From Rhizobium leguminosarum (GTDB lineage: Bacteria > Pseudomonadota > Alphaproteobacteria > Rhizobiales > Rhizobiaceae), in assembly GCF_001679785.1 (NCBI RefSeq), contig NZ_CP016289.1, positions 1-64,000 on the forward strand: DNA of 64,000 bases. The letters run 5' to 3'. The position numbers were made by a program, and so were the translations under genes. This document shows positions 56,172 to 64,000 of the stretch, in pieces. Position 1 is the first letter of the stretch. Every line of letters begins with the position of its first letter. Below the pieces are notes generated by a model, which made no database searches, was not told the DNA's origin, and was given only the letters and a program-made list of their open reading frames with translations.

Positions 56172-56284
56172 CTCATTCCTGTGCTTGTCACAGGAATCCA
56201 GCTACGCGAAGTCCTTCGCGTGAAAGAGTCCTTAGCGCCGCAGACGCGGCGCTGCTGGATCCCTGTGACAAGCACAGGGATGAG
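56172..56284. repeat. Large fold-back element between kdpC and kdpD
   Basis: Arms 56172-56202 and 56254-56284 (31 bases each) are inverted copies with two mismatches: CTCATTCCTGTGCTTGTCAC on the left against CTCATCCCTGTGCTTGTCAC on the right strand. The centre contains smaller stems CGCGAAG/CTTCGCG and GCGCCGC/GCGGCGC. It looks like a mobile-type miniature repeat and could form a very stable cruciform or RNA stem. Confidence 0.8.
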
Positions 56285-56325
56285 GAAGTTGGAGCAAGCC
56301 TCGCCGACAGGAAAGACCGAACCAC

Positions 56326-59034
56326 ATGCCAGACGACAACCGCGACCAGGCCGGCAGGCCCTCGCCCGATGCGCTTCTCGAAAAAGCCCGGGCCGAAACG
56401 CGCGGCCGTCTGAAGATCTTTCTGGGTGCCGCCCCCGGCGTCGGCAAGACCTACGAGATGCTCGTCTCCGGTCGTGCCAAGATCGCCGACGGTCTCGATG
56501 TCGTCATCGGCGTCGTCGAGACCCATGGCCGCAAGGAGACCGAAGCGCTCGTCGCCGGCTTCGAAATCATCCCTCGCGTCGAAATCAGCTATAAGGGCCG
56601 GCCGCTCGAGGAAATGGACCTCGACGGCATCCTCGCCCGCCGGCCGGATCTCGTGCTGGTCGACGAACTCGCCCACACCAATGCCGAGGGCAGCCGCCAT
56701 CCGAAGCGCTACCTCGACGTCAAGGAATTGCTCGATCGCGGCATCAACGTCTATACGACGCTGAACATCCAGCACGTCGAGAGCCTGAACGACGTCGTCT
56801 CGCAGATCACCCGCATCCGCGTGCGCGAGACGGTGCCGGACTCGATCATCGATCTTGCCGACGACGTCGAGATCATCGACCTGACGCCGGATGATCTGAT
56901 CAAGCGCCTGCATGACGGCAAGGTCTACATGCCGCGCACTGCCGAGCGAGCGCTGACCAATTATTTCACGCCCGGCAACCTGACGGCGCTCAGAGAACTT
57001 GCGCTGCGCAAGACCGCCCAGCGCGTCGACGACCAGTTGCTCACGCACATGCAGGCCCATGCCATATCAGGCCCCTGGGCGGCGGGCGAACGCGTTCTCG
57101 TCTCGGTCGACCACCATCCGCGCTCCGCTTCGCTGGTGCGTTATGCCGCCCGCATGGCCTCGCGGCTGCGCGCGCCCTGGGCTGCCGTCTATATCGAGAC
57201 CAACCGCTCGATCAATCTTACCGAAGCCGAGCGCGATACGGTCGCCGCCACACTGCGCCTTGCGGAGCAGCTCGGCGGCGAGGCGATCACCCTTCCCGGC
57301 CGCGAAGTGGCCGAAGAGCTCGTCCGCCACGCCACCGCCAACAACGTCACCCACATCGTCATCGGCGCCCCGAAGAAACCGACTTGGCGCGACTGGTGGA
57401 GCCGTTCGATCACCGACGAGCTGATCCGCAAGACCGGCGAGATCAGCGTCCATGTCATTTCAGGCAACGAGAAGGACGGCACCACCGCGCGTGGCGTCAG
57501 GGCTGCGGCCGTTGCGCCTGAGCTGGATTTCAGGGCCTACCTGCTGGCAACCGGTTATGTCGCCATCGCGCTCGGCGTCAGCGTCGTGCTCGACCAAGTG
57601 CTCGACGTGCGCAACCTCGCCCTCGTCTTCCTGATGGCGGTGCTGACCTCCGCCGTTCTCCACGGCCTGCGGCCGGCACTCTACAGCTGCATCCTCAGTG
57701 CGCTGTCCTTCAACTTCTTCTTCCTGCCGCCGCGTTACACGCTGACGATCAGCGATCCGGAAAGCGTGCTTGCCCTGTTCTTCTTCCTGGGCGTCGCCAT
57801 CATCGCCAGCAATCTGACAGCGACCGTGCAGCGTCAGGCCGCCGCCGCCCGCCAGAGGGCGCGCACGACCGAGGACCTCTATCTCTTCTCGAAGAAGCTC
57901 GCCGGCACCGGCACGCTCGACGACGTGCTCTGGGCGACCGCCTTCCAGCTCGCCTCGATGCTGAAGGTCCGTGTCGTCCTGCTGCTGCCGGAAGAGGGCA
58001 CCATCGCCGTCAAGGCCGGTTATCCGCCGGATGATACGCTCGACGACGCCGATATCGCCGCCGCCCGCTGGGCCTGGGAGCACAATCATGCCGCCGGCCG
58101 CGGCGCCGATACCCTACCCGGCGCCAAACGCCTCTATGTGCCGCTCCGAACCGGGCGCACCGCTGTCGGTGTCATCGGCCTCGACAGCGACCGCCGCGAC
58201 GGACCGCTGCTGACGCCGGAGCAACAGCGGCTGCTGGATGCGCTGGCCGACCAGGCGGCCCTTGCCATCGAACGCATCCAGCTCGTCGCCGATGTCGACC
58301 GGGCAAGACTTGCGGCCGAAGCGGACCGGTTGCGCTCGGCCCTGCTGACATCGATTTCGCACGACCTGAAGACGCCGCTTGCCGCCATCCTCGGCGCCGC
58401 CGGCACGCTGCGCGATTATTTCGCCTCGATGCCGGAGGAAGATCGCAGCGACCTGCTGTCGACCGTCGTCGACGAATCCGAACGCCTCAACCGCTTTATC
58501 GCCAACTTGCTCGACATGACCAAGATCGAATCCGGCGCGATGGAGCCGAACCACGCGCTGCATTATGCCGGAGACATCGTCGGCAGCGCGCTGCGCCGTG
58601 CCGCAAAGATCCTCGATCACCACAAGACCGAGATGAGCATTCCCGCCGACCTGCCGATGGTGCGCGTCGATCCTGTCCTGTTCGAGCAGGTGATCTTCAA
58701 CCTGCTCGACAATGCCGCGAAATACGCGCCCGAGGGATCGGTAATCCATATCGGCGGCTGGGCCGATGCCGACAACGTCGTCGTGCAGATTTCGGACGAA
58801 GGCCCGGGCATCCCGCCGGCCGATCTCACCCGCGTCTTCGACACCTTCTACCGCGTGCGCAAGGGCGATCAGGTGCGCGCCGGCACCGGGCTTGGCCTTT
58901 CCATCTGCCGCGGCTTCATCGAGGCGATGGGCGGCACGATCACCGCCGGCAACCGGACGGGCCGTCCGGGCGCCGTCTTCACCATCCGCCTGCCGAAACC
59001 CACCGACATTCCGAAACTGGATGAACTCAGATGA
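56326..59034 (+). CDS. kdpD: Osmosensitive potassium-channel sensor histidine kinase
   Basis: 902 residues. Domains in order: KdpD N-terminal ATP-binding domain (Walker A GAAPGVGKTYEM at about residues 34-45; Walker B VLVDELAHTN), a USP-type domain near 250-370, four helices near 400-495 (LALVFLMAVLTSAVLHGLRP), a GAF domain, and the kinase core with His679 in SISHDLKTPLAA and ATP-lid motifs GPGIPPADL and GTGLGLSICRGFIE. It senses K+ limitation and phosphorylates KdpE. Starts 42 bases after the fold-back element. Confidence 0.95.
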   Translation: MPDDNRDQAGRPSPDALLEKARAETRGRLKIFLGAAPGVGKTYEMLVSGRAKIADGLDVVIGVVETHGRKETEALVAGFEIIPRVEISYKGRPLEEMDLDGILARRPDLVLVDELAHTNAEGSRHPKRYLDVKELLDRGINVYTTLNIQHVESLNDVVSQITRIRVRETVPDSIIDLADDVEIIDLTPDDLIKRLHDGKVYMPRTAERALTNYFTPGNLTALRELALRKTAQRVDDQLLTHMQAHAISGPWAAGERVLVSVDHHPRSASLVRYAARMASRLRAPWAAVYIETNRSINLTEAERDTVAATLRLAEQLGGEAITLPGREVAEELVRHATANNVTHIVIGAPKKPTWRDWWSRSITDELIRKTGEISVHVISGNEKDGTTARGVRAAAVAPELDFRAYLLATGYVAIALGVSVVLDQVLDVRNLALVFLMAVLTSAVLHGLRPALYSCILSALSFNFFFLPPRYTLTISDPESVLALFFFLGVAIIASNLTATVQRQAAAARQRARTTEDLYLFSKKLAGTGTLDDVLWATAFQLASMLKVRVVLLLPEEGTIAVKAGYPPDDTLDDADIAAARWAWEHNHAAGRGADTLPGAKRLYVPLRTGRTAVGVIGLDSDRRDGPLLTPEQQRLLDALADQAALAIERIQLVADVDRARLAAEADRLRSALLTSISHDLKTPLAAILGAAGTLRDYFASMPEEDRSDLLSTVVDESERLNRFIANLLDMTKIESGAMEPNHALHYAGDIVGSALRRAAKILDHHKTEMSIPADLPMVRVDPVLFEQVIFNLLDNAAKYAPEGSVIHIGGWADADNVVVQISDEGPGIPPADLTRVFDTFYRVRKGDQVRAGTGLGLSICRGFIEAMGGTITAGNRTGRPGAVFTIRLPKPTDIPKLDELR

Positions 59035-59723
59035 CCGGTTCAGCCGTCAAAATCCTCGTCGTCGACGACGAGCCTCCGATCCGCAAGCTGCTTCGCGTCG
59101 GCCTGACCGCGCAGGGCTACGAGGTGCAGGAGGCGCCGAACGCCAGCGCCGCCCGTCAGTCGGTCGCCGCCGACATGCCCGACCTCATCGTGCTCGACCT
59201 CGGCCTGCCCGACAAATCAGGCTACGATCTGCTGCAGGAGTGGCGCGACGAAGGGCTTTCCATGCCCGTCGTCATTCTCTCCAGCCGCACCGACGAGGCC
59301 GGCATCGTCAAGGCGCTGGAAAGCGGCGCCGACGATTACGTCACCAAGCCCTTCGGCATCAACGAGCTCGGCGCCCGCATCCGTGTGGCGCTGCGCCACC
59401 GCCTGCAGCAGCAGGGCGAAAAGGCGATCTTCCAGACCGGCGGCCTGTCGATCGATCTCGTCAAGCGCGTGGTCAGGGTCGAAGGCGCGGAAATAAAGCT
59501 GTCGCCGAAGGAATACGACATCCTGCGCGTGCTCGCCCAGCATGCCGGCAAGGTGCTGACACACCAGTTTCTTCTAAAGCAGATATGGGGGCCGGCGGCT
59601 GACGTGCAGTATCTGCGCGTCTATGTCCGGCAGCTGCGGCAAAAGGTCGAGCAGATTCCGGACCAGCCGCACTATATCACCACGGAGACCGGCGTCGGCT
59701 ACCGGCTCAGGGAACCGGATTGA
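59031..59723 (+). CDS. kdpE: Response regulator of the kdp operon
   Basis: 230 residues. Receiver domain with phospho-accepting Asp56 (LIVLDLGLPDKSG), acidic pair in VVDDEPP and the conserved Lys in YVTKPFGINELG. C-terminal OmpR-type winged helix (LSPKEYDILRVLAQHAGKVL; RVYVRQLRQKVEQIP). Starts in an ATGA overlap with kdpD. It should activate the promoter through the box at 51139. Confidence 0.95.
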   Translation: MTGSAVKILVVDDEPPIRKLLRVGLTAQGYEVQEAPNASAARQSVAADMPDLIVLDLGLPDKSGYDLLQEWRDEGLSMPVVILSSRTDEAGIVKALESGADDYVTKPFGINELGARIRVALRHRLQQQGEKAIFQTGGLSIDLVKRVVRVEGAEIKLSPKEYDILRVLAQHAGKVLTHQFLLKQIWGPAADVQYLRVYVRQLRQKVEQIPDQPHYITTETGVGYRLREPD

Positions 59724-59743
59724 CATCCCCTCCCTCCCGCTGC

Positions 59744-59773
59744 CCGAACAGTATCGAGCCGAACAGTATCGAG
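59744..59773 (+). repeat. Tandem 15-base duplication before the EIIA gene
   Basis: CCGAACAGTATCGAG occurs twice in a row (59744-59758 and 59759-59773), 6 bases before the ATG at 59780. It occupies the place of the ribosome site, which has no clear GGAG. Confidence 0.8.
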
Positions 59774-59779
59774 AATGAC

Positions 59780-60235
59780 ATGAACCTTCCCAACATCATC
59801 CGGCCGGAACACACCTTCATCGGCGTGTCTGCGCCGACCAAATGGCGCGCGCTGCAGACTATAGCGGACAAAGCCGCCAAGGCTTTCTCCGTTGATGGCC
59901 AGACCATCCTGAAGGCGCTCGAAGCGCGTGAGAAGCTCGGCTCCACCGGCATCGGCAACGGCATCGCCATCCCGCATGCGGCGATCGACGGCATGACCAG
60001 CCCGCGCGGCCTGCTCATCCGCTTTGCCCAGCCGCTGGATTTCGAGGCGATCGACGATATCCCGACCGACATCGCCGTCGTGCTGCTCTTCGGGGAAACC
60101 AATCGCGGCGAATATCTGAACGTGCTGTCCGCCATCGCCAGGCGGCTGCAATCGGACGGCGTGCTTGCCGCCATGCGCAAGGCAAGAACGGTCGACGAAT
60201 TCTATTCCGATTTCATCGCCGATTCACGGGTATGA
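59780..60235 (+). CDS. PtsN-like EIIA protein (nitrogen-type PTS) linked to kdp
   Basis: 151 residues. The EIIA-Ntr pattern GIGNGIAIPHAAIDG contains the phosphorylated His66. The flanking REKLGSTGIG and YLNVLSAIARRLQS also match PtsN. The start ATG follows a weak ribosome site; a TTG at 59720, overlapping the kdpE end, is the long alternative. EIIA-Ntr controls Kdp in E. coli through KdpD, so a separate copy at the end of kdpFABCDE is suggestive. Not assigned as ptsN itself, because the housekeeping copy normally sits by rpoN. Confidence 0.85.
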   Translation: MNLPNIIRPEHTFIGVSAPTKWRALQTIADKAAKAFSVDGQTILKALEAREKLGSTGIGNGIAIPHAAIDGMTSPRGLLIRFAQPLDFEAIDDIPTDIAVVLLFGETNRGEYLNVLSAIARRLQSDGVLAAMRKARTVDEFYSDFIADSRV

Positions 60236-60268
60236 CGCCCCAAAACCGCTCACACTTCTCGGCATCAT
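60232..60268. repeat. Dispersed palindromic element, ATGAC...GGCATCAT
   Basis: Begins inside the stop codon of the EIIA gene: ATGACGCCC, then CAAAACCGCTCACACTTCTCGGCATCAT. Core shared with 8011-8060 and 45644-45690. Confidence 0.7.
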
Positions 60269-60296
60269 AAAAAAGGCGCGGCCCGAAGGCCGCGCC
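60269..60296 (-). terminator. Rho-independent terminator of the porin gene
   Basis: On the minus strand GGCGCGGCC, loop TTCG, GGCCGCGCC, then six T. The 9-pair stem with the stable TTCG loop lies 24 bases after the porin stop. It may also end the plus-strand kdp message, but there the A-run precedes the stem. Confidence 0.88.
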
Positions 60297-60319
60297 CGCT
60301 TGTCTGCAATCAGACTATC

Positions 60320-61336
60320 TTAGAAATCGCGCTGGAAGCGCAGGAAGCCGAACACTTCGTCGTCGCCTTCATCCTCATCGTGATATTGCACGCTGAGCTT
60401 CGAACGCAGGTCTTCGACGATCTGGTAGTCGATGGTGACACCGGTCGTGTAGGCGCTGCCGCCGGTGAAGCCGTTGCCGTCAGCCTCGAGAGCGATGTTC
60501 TCGAAGTACTGGAAGCCCGGGGTGACCGACCACTTGTCGTTGACCTTCAAGGCATATTCTGCTGCGATCGTCCATTCGGACTCTTCGTAGTAGTAGTTGG
60601 CGCCGCTTGCCCATACGCCGGCAATGCCGAGCGTGCCCGGGCCGATGTCGGCATAGACGATACCGCGGACAGCGACTTCGCTGGTGTCGGTGTCATAACC
60701 GGCAAGCAGGTAAGCGCTGATGGCGCCGGCCTTGTAGGAGACCTGGCCTGCGACACCGAAGTTGTTCGGGCCTTCGCCCGGCTTGGTGGCGTAGTCGTCT
60801 TCGAGTTCGTCGACCGAAATGCCGGCCGCGAAAGCGCCATTCTCGTACTGATAACGGATCGAGTTGTGGGTCGTCTCGTTGCTGGCGAGCGTATCGGTCT
60901 CGCCGCTCATGTCGTCATCCCACCAGCTGTACAGTTTACCGGCGCGGAAACCGGCGATGTCGAGATAGCCTTCATCAAGCAAAGCTTCCTGATCGGAGGC
61001 ATTGTCGACATTGTAACGCAGGGTGATGACGCCGGTGAGCGTACCGTATTCGGTGTCGTTCTTGGTCTGGAAGGTGACCTGACCACGAGTCCAGAAATCT
61101 ACGTCGGAATCGCCGGATATCTGCTCACCGAAGCGCACTTCGGTACGGATGTAACCGCCGATCGAAAGGCATGTTTCCGTCCCCGGAATATAAAAATAGC
61201 CGGTACCGTAGGCGTCGCAAACGCGAACATATTCCACGGGCTCGGGTTCCGCCGCCACGATGGCGTCGGCTGCGCGGGCTCCGGAGGCCGCGGCAAGGGC
61301 GGCAACGGAGGCAAAAAGGATAGTTCTGATATTCAT
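60320..61336 (-). CDS. Porin, RopA-like outer-membrane protein
   Basis: 338 residues. Signal peptide (TILFASVAALAAASGARA, cut before ADAIVAA), then the alphaproteobacterial porin start VEYVRVCDAYGTGYFYIPGT with two cysteines 18 apart (CDAYG, then ETCLSIGGYIR). A barrel of alternating strands follows, and the last residue is Phe (FLRFQRDF), the outer-membrane signal. RopA porins are abundant Rhizobium outer-membrane proteins. A strong terminator follows the gene. Confidence 0.9.
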   Translation of the reverse strand: MNIRTILFASVAALAAASGARAADAIVAAEPEPVEYVRVCDAYGTGYFYIPGTETCLSIGGYIRTEVRFGEQISGDSDVDFWTRGQVTFQTKNDTEYGTLTGVITLRYNVDNASDQEALLDEGYLDIAGFRAGKLYSWWDDDMSGETDTLASNETTHNSIRYQYENGAFAAGISVDELEDDYATKPGEGPNNFGVAGQVSYKAGAISAYLLAGYDTDTSEVAVRGIVYADIGPGTLGIAGVWASGANYYYEESEWTIAAEYALKVNDKWSVTPGFQYFENIALEADGNGFTGGSAYTTGVTIDYQIVEDLRSKLSVQYHDEDEGDDEVFGFLRFQRDF

Positions 61337-61696
61337 TTTGAATGGCCCTAACAGGTTTGGAATGCGAGGCGCACTTCAAGGGTACCCCCGCGTAGCGGTC
61401 AGCGAATACGGCCGCACGGGAGCCATATAGGAATCCGCAAGTGTCATCGCGGCAAAATCCTGGCAAAAATCTGCATCACCATGTCGCTTTCGTGGAGGAA
61501 CTGTGGCCAAAAAAACACGACCTTGCGGCAGGGGCCGGACGGCGACCGATTGGCCGCGGCCAACTTCGGCACGTCCATTTCCAAATTGCTTCTTAAATGG
61601 AATGGCATTCTAACACCCCGGCCGGAACCGGAAGAACCTTCGTTTCATTATACGACTGACTTGATAGAGTTAAGAAAGAAAACAGGAGGGTTCCCC
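61337..61696. other. Porin/sulfate-binding protein divergent intergenic region
   Basis: 360 bases, no gene seen. It holds the porin leader and promoter on the minus strand (with GGCAAAA twice near 61452-61470) and an AT-richer stretch before sbp (CATTATACGACTGACTTGATAG near 61650). An open frame from 61481 continues into sbp, but it has no ribosome site. Confidence 0.5.
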
Positions 61697-62722
61697 ATGC
61701 AGACACAACGGCTCACCCGGCTCCTCGCGGCGGCGGTCATGGCAGGCAGCTTCGCGATCGGAAGCATCGCTCCGGCATTCGCAGATCAGACGCTTCTTAA
61801 CGTTTCCTACGATCCGACCCGCGAATTGTATAAGGATTTCAATGCCGCCTTTGCCGCCAAGTGGCAAAAGGACAGCGGTGAAACCGTGACGATCCAGGCA
61901 TCGCATGGCGGTTCCGGCGCCCAGGCCCGATCGGTCATCGACGGCCTCGACGCCGATGTCGTGACACTTGCCCTCGAAGGCGATATCGACGCCATCGCCA
62001 AGGCGACCGGCAAGATCCCGGCCGACTGGAAGACCAAGTTCCCCAACAATTCGACGCCCTATACGTCGACAATCGTCTTCCTCGTCCGCAAGGGCAACCC
62101 GAAGGGCATCAAGGATTGGGGCGACCTGGTCAAGGACGACGTACAGGTCATCACGCCGAACCCGAAGACATCGGGCGGCGCCCGCTGGAACTTCCTCGCC
62201 GCCTGGGCATGGGCCAAGCAGGCAAATGGTGGCGATGAAGCCAAGGCGCAGGAATACGTTGCGAAACTGCTGCAGCACGTTCCGGTTCTCGACACCGGTG
62301 CTCGCGGCGCCACGACCACCTTTGTCCAGCGCGGCCTCGGCGACGTGTTGCTCGCCTGGGAAAACGAAGCCTATCTTTCGCTCGAGGAACTCGGTCCCGA
62401 CCAGTTCGAAATCGTGACGCCGGCCTTCTCCATCCGCGCCGACCCGCCAGTCGCCATCGTCGACGGCAACGTCGACAAGAAGGGCACGCGCAAGGTCGCC
62501 GAAGCCTATCTCAACTACCTCTATTCGGACGAAGGCCAGAAGATCGCCGCCAAGCACTACTATCGGCCGACCAAGCCGGAAGCCGCCGATCCGGCTGACA
62601 TCGCCCGCTTCCCGAAACTGACGCTCGCGACCATCGACGACTTCGGCGGCTGGAAAGAGGCGCAGCCGAAATTCTTCGGCGATGGCGGGGTATTTGACCA
62701 AATCTACAAGCCGGCCCAATAA
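61697..62722 (+). CDS. sbp: Sulfate-binding protein
   Basis: 341 residues. Signal peptide to about residue 29 ([19 protein letters not shown]), then the type II binding fold with sulfate-contact segments [13 protein letters not shown] and [15 protein letters not shown], plus [17 protein letters not shown]. The periplasmic protein feeds the CysTWA sulfate/thiosulfate importer. AGGAGGG precedes the ATG, which sets the start; cysT follows 8 bases later. Confidence 0.92.
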   Translation: MQTQRLTRLLAAAVMAGSFAIGSIAPAFADQTLLNVSYDPTRELYKDFNAAFAAKWQKDSGETVTIQASHGGSGAQARSVIDGLDADVVTLALEGDIDAIAKATGKIPADWKTKFPNNSTPYTSTIVFLVRKGNPKGIKDWGDLVKDDVQVITPNPKTSGGARWNFLAAWAWAKQANGGDEAKAQEYVAKLLQHVPVLDTGARGATTTFVQRGLGDVLLAWENEAYLSLEELGPDQFEIVTPAFSIRADPPVAIVDGNVDKKGTRKVAEAYLNYLYSDEGQKIAAKHYYRPTKPEAADPADIARFPKLTLATIDDFGGWKEAQPKFFGDGGVFDQIYKPAQ

Positions 62723-62730
62723 TAGACTTC

Positions 62731-63588
62731 ATGAAAGCACATAGCCCCACGCGGTGGCGGTTCAAACGGCCGAGCGTCATTCCGGGTTTCGGAATGGCGC
62801 TCGGCTTTACCTTGACCTGGCTCACCCTTCTGATTCTCATCCCGCTCTCGGGCCTTGCCGTCCGGTCGAGCGCGCTCGGCTGGGAGAAATTCTGGTCGAT
62901 CGCGCTCGATCCGCGCACGCTGAACGCGCTGCGCATCAGCTTCGGCAGCGCCTTCATCGCCGCGATCGTCAATGCCGTCTTCGGTATCATCCTCGCCTGG
63001 GTGCTGGTGCGTTACCGCTTTCCCGGCAAGCGGATCATCGATGCCATGGTCGACCTGCCCTTCGCGCTGCCGACCGCCGTTGCCGGCATCGCGCTGACGA
63101 CGCTCTACGCGCCGAACGGCTGGATCGGCCAGTTCCTGACGCCGCTCGGCATCAAGATCGCCTTCACGCCTGCCGGCATCGTCGTGGCCCTGATCTTCGT
63201 CGGCCTGCCCTTCGTCGTGCGCACCGTGCAGCCGGTCATGGAGGAGATCGACAAGGAAGTGGAGGAAGCTGCAGCAACGCTCGGCGCCAATCGCTTCCAG
63301 ACGATTTTCCGCGTGCTGCTGCCGGGGCTGGCGCCCGCCGTGCTCACCGGCTTTGCGCTCGCCTTCGCCCGCGGCGTCGGCGAATACGGCTCGGTCATTT
63401 TCATCGCCGGCAACCTGCCGTTCAAATCGGAGATCGCACCGCTGCTGATCATCATCAAACTCGAAGAGTATAATTACGCCGCAGCGACCGGCATTGCGGC
63501 GATCATGCTGATCATCTCGTTCGCCATGCTGCTCGTCATCAATCTCATCCAGAGCTGGAGCAGGCGGAGGTACGGCTATGGCGCTTGA
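62731..63588 (+). CDS. cysT: Sulfate ABC transporter permease CysT
   Basis: 285 residues. Helices and the permease loop [20 protein letters not shown], the EAA motif for the ATPase Cys[21 protein letters not shown] and [19 protein letters not shown] are sulfate-permease blocks. The stop overlaps cysW by 11 bases. Confidence 0.93.
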   Translation: MKAHSPTRWRFKRPSVIPGFGMALGFTLTWLTLLILIPLSGLAVRSSALGWEKFWSIALDPRTLNALRISFGSAFIAAIVNAVFGIILAWVLVRYRFPGKRIIDAMVDLPFALPTAVAGIALTTLYAPNGWIGQFLTPLGIKIAFTPAGIVVALIFVGLPFVVRTVQPVMEEIDKEVEEAAATLGANRFQTIFRVLLPGLAPAVLTGFALAFARGVGEYGSVIFIAGNLPFKSEIAPLLIIIKLEEYNYAAATGIAAIMLIISFAMLLVINLIQSWSRRRYGYGA

Positions 63589-64000
63589 TGCGACCGCTCA
63601 ACCGGCAAAGCTGCGGTCGGTAACCACCGAAAACAGGATCGCGCGCTACAGCCTCATCATCCTCTCGCTCGTCTTCCTGCTGCTGATCCTGCTTCTGCCG
63701 CTCGCGGCCGTCTTCGTGGAAGCCTTTCGCAAGGGAGCCGGGCCGTTCTTGGAGGCGCTCGCAGACGCCGAAACCTTCTCGGCGATTCGCCTGACGCTGA
63801 TCGTTGCGGGCGTCAGCGTACCGCTCAACCTCGTCTTCGGGGTTGCCGCCGCCTGGGCGATCGCCAAGTTCGAGTTCAAGGGCAAGGCCTTCCTGACGAC
63901 GCTGATCGACCTGCCCTTCTCGGTCTCACCCGTCATATCGGGCCTGGTCTTCGTTCTGCTGTTCGGCGCCAATACCTGGCTCGGCCAGTGGTTCAGCGCT
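63578..64000 (+). CDS. cysW: Sulfate ABC transporter permease CysW (3' end outside window)
   Basis: 141 residues visible; about half of the usual length. The N-terminal inner tail is followed by helix [20 protein letters not shown], then [17 protein letters not shown] and [20 protein letters not shown], which match CysW. GGCGGAGG precedes the ATG. Continues past the right edge; cysA is expected next. Confidence 0.9.
   Translation, partial: MALDATAQPAKLRSVTTENRIARYSLIILSLVFLLLILLLPLAAVFVEAFRKGAGPFLEALADAETFSAIRLTLIVAGVSVPLNLVFGVAAAWAIAKFEFKGKAFLTTLIDLPFSVSPVISGLVFVLLFGANTWLGQWFSA

Overview
The window looks like a metabolic region of a Rhizobium genome, most likely the R. etli / R. leguminosarum group. 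The reasons are high GC with long gap-free ORFs, a rhamnose locus in the order rhaR-S-T-P-Q-U-K with divergent rhaD and rhaI, a RopA-type porin, an iron box of the RirA type, and short dispersed palindromes typical of rhizobia. There is no rRNA, tRNA, transposase, phage or CRISPR sequence that I can recognise. Almost everything is transport, catabolism and the regulators that serve it, which fits a megaplasmid or an accessory chromosomal stretch. No search was run; all assignments come from reading the sequence.

Layout. 1-3427: the end of a peptide/nickel-type ABC transporter operon (two permeases, two ATPases). 3498-6300: a spermidine-synthase-like protein, an HpcH/HpaI aldolase, a small membrane protein and a LysR regulator divergent from choline sulfatase (betC, 6441-7949). 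8087-10382: a sugar-phosphate isomerase-like protein and an amidase. 10623-14330: small proteins, a DUF1810 protein, a TetR regulator with palindromic operators, an SDR oxidoreductase, and an antitoxin followed by the ruins of its PIN-domain toxin. 14397-16485: an IclR regulator and a metallohydrolase that share an upstream motif. 16691-18126: an ECF41-type sigma factor divergent from an AhpD-like protein, with two mirror-image ECF promoters between them.

18221-29358 is the L-rhamnose locus: rhaI and rhaD on the minus strand (with a Pmp3-type gene in the gap between them), then rhaR, the ABC transporter rhaSTPQ, the mutarotase rhaU and the kinase rhaK on the plus strand. A 22-bp-arm inverted repeat sits between rhaD and rhaR. 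29438-37284: a fumarylacetoacetate-hydrolase-family protein, then an AraC regulator, a TonB-dependent siderophore receptor and fhuC-fhuD-fhuB; fhuB carries two single-base frameshifts.

37319-45643: a LIV-type ABC transporter with a GMC oxidoreductase and a 3-hydroxyisobutyrate dehydrogenase, divergent from a LysR regulator. 45693-50975: a cupin, glutaryl-CoA dehydrogenase, a DUF4126 membrane protein, a mercuric-reductase-like flavoprotein, a DedA protein and a zinc-type polyol dehydrogenase. 51139-60235: an extended potassium operon with a predicted KdpE box, a 27-aa membrane peptide, kdpF, kdpA, a 51-aa membrane peptide, kdpB, kdpC, kdpD, kdpE and a PtsN-like EIIA protein. 60320-64000: a porin with a clear terminator, then sbp, cysT and the start of cysW for sulfate uptake. 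The least ordinary signals are the mirrored ECF41 promoters, the kdp operon with two extra small proteins and its own EIIA, the decayed toxin and the double-frameshifted fhuB.
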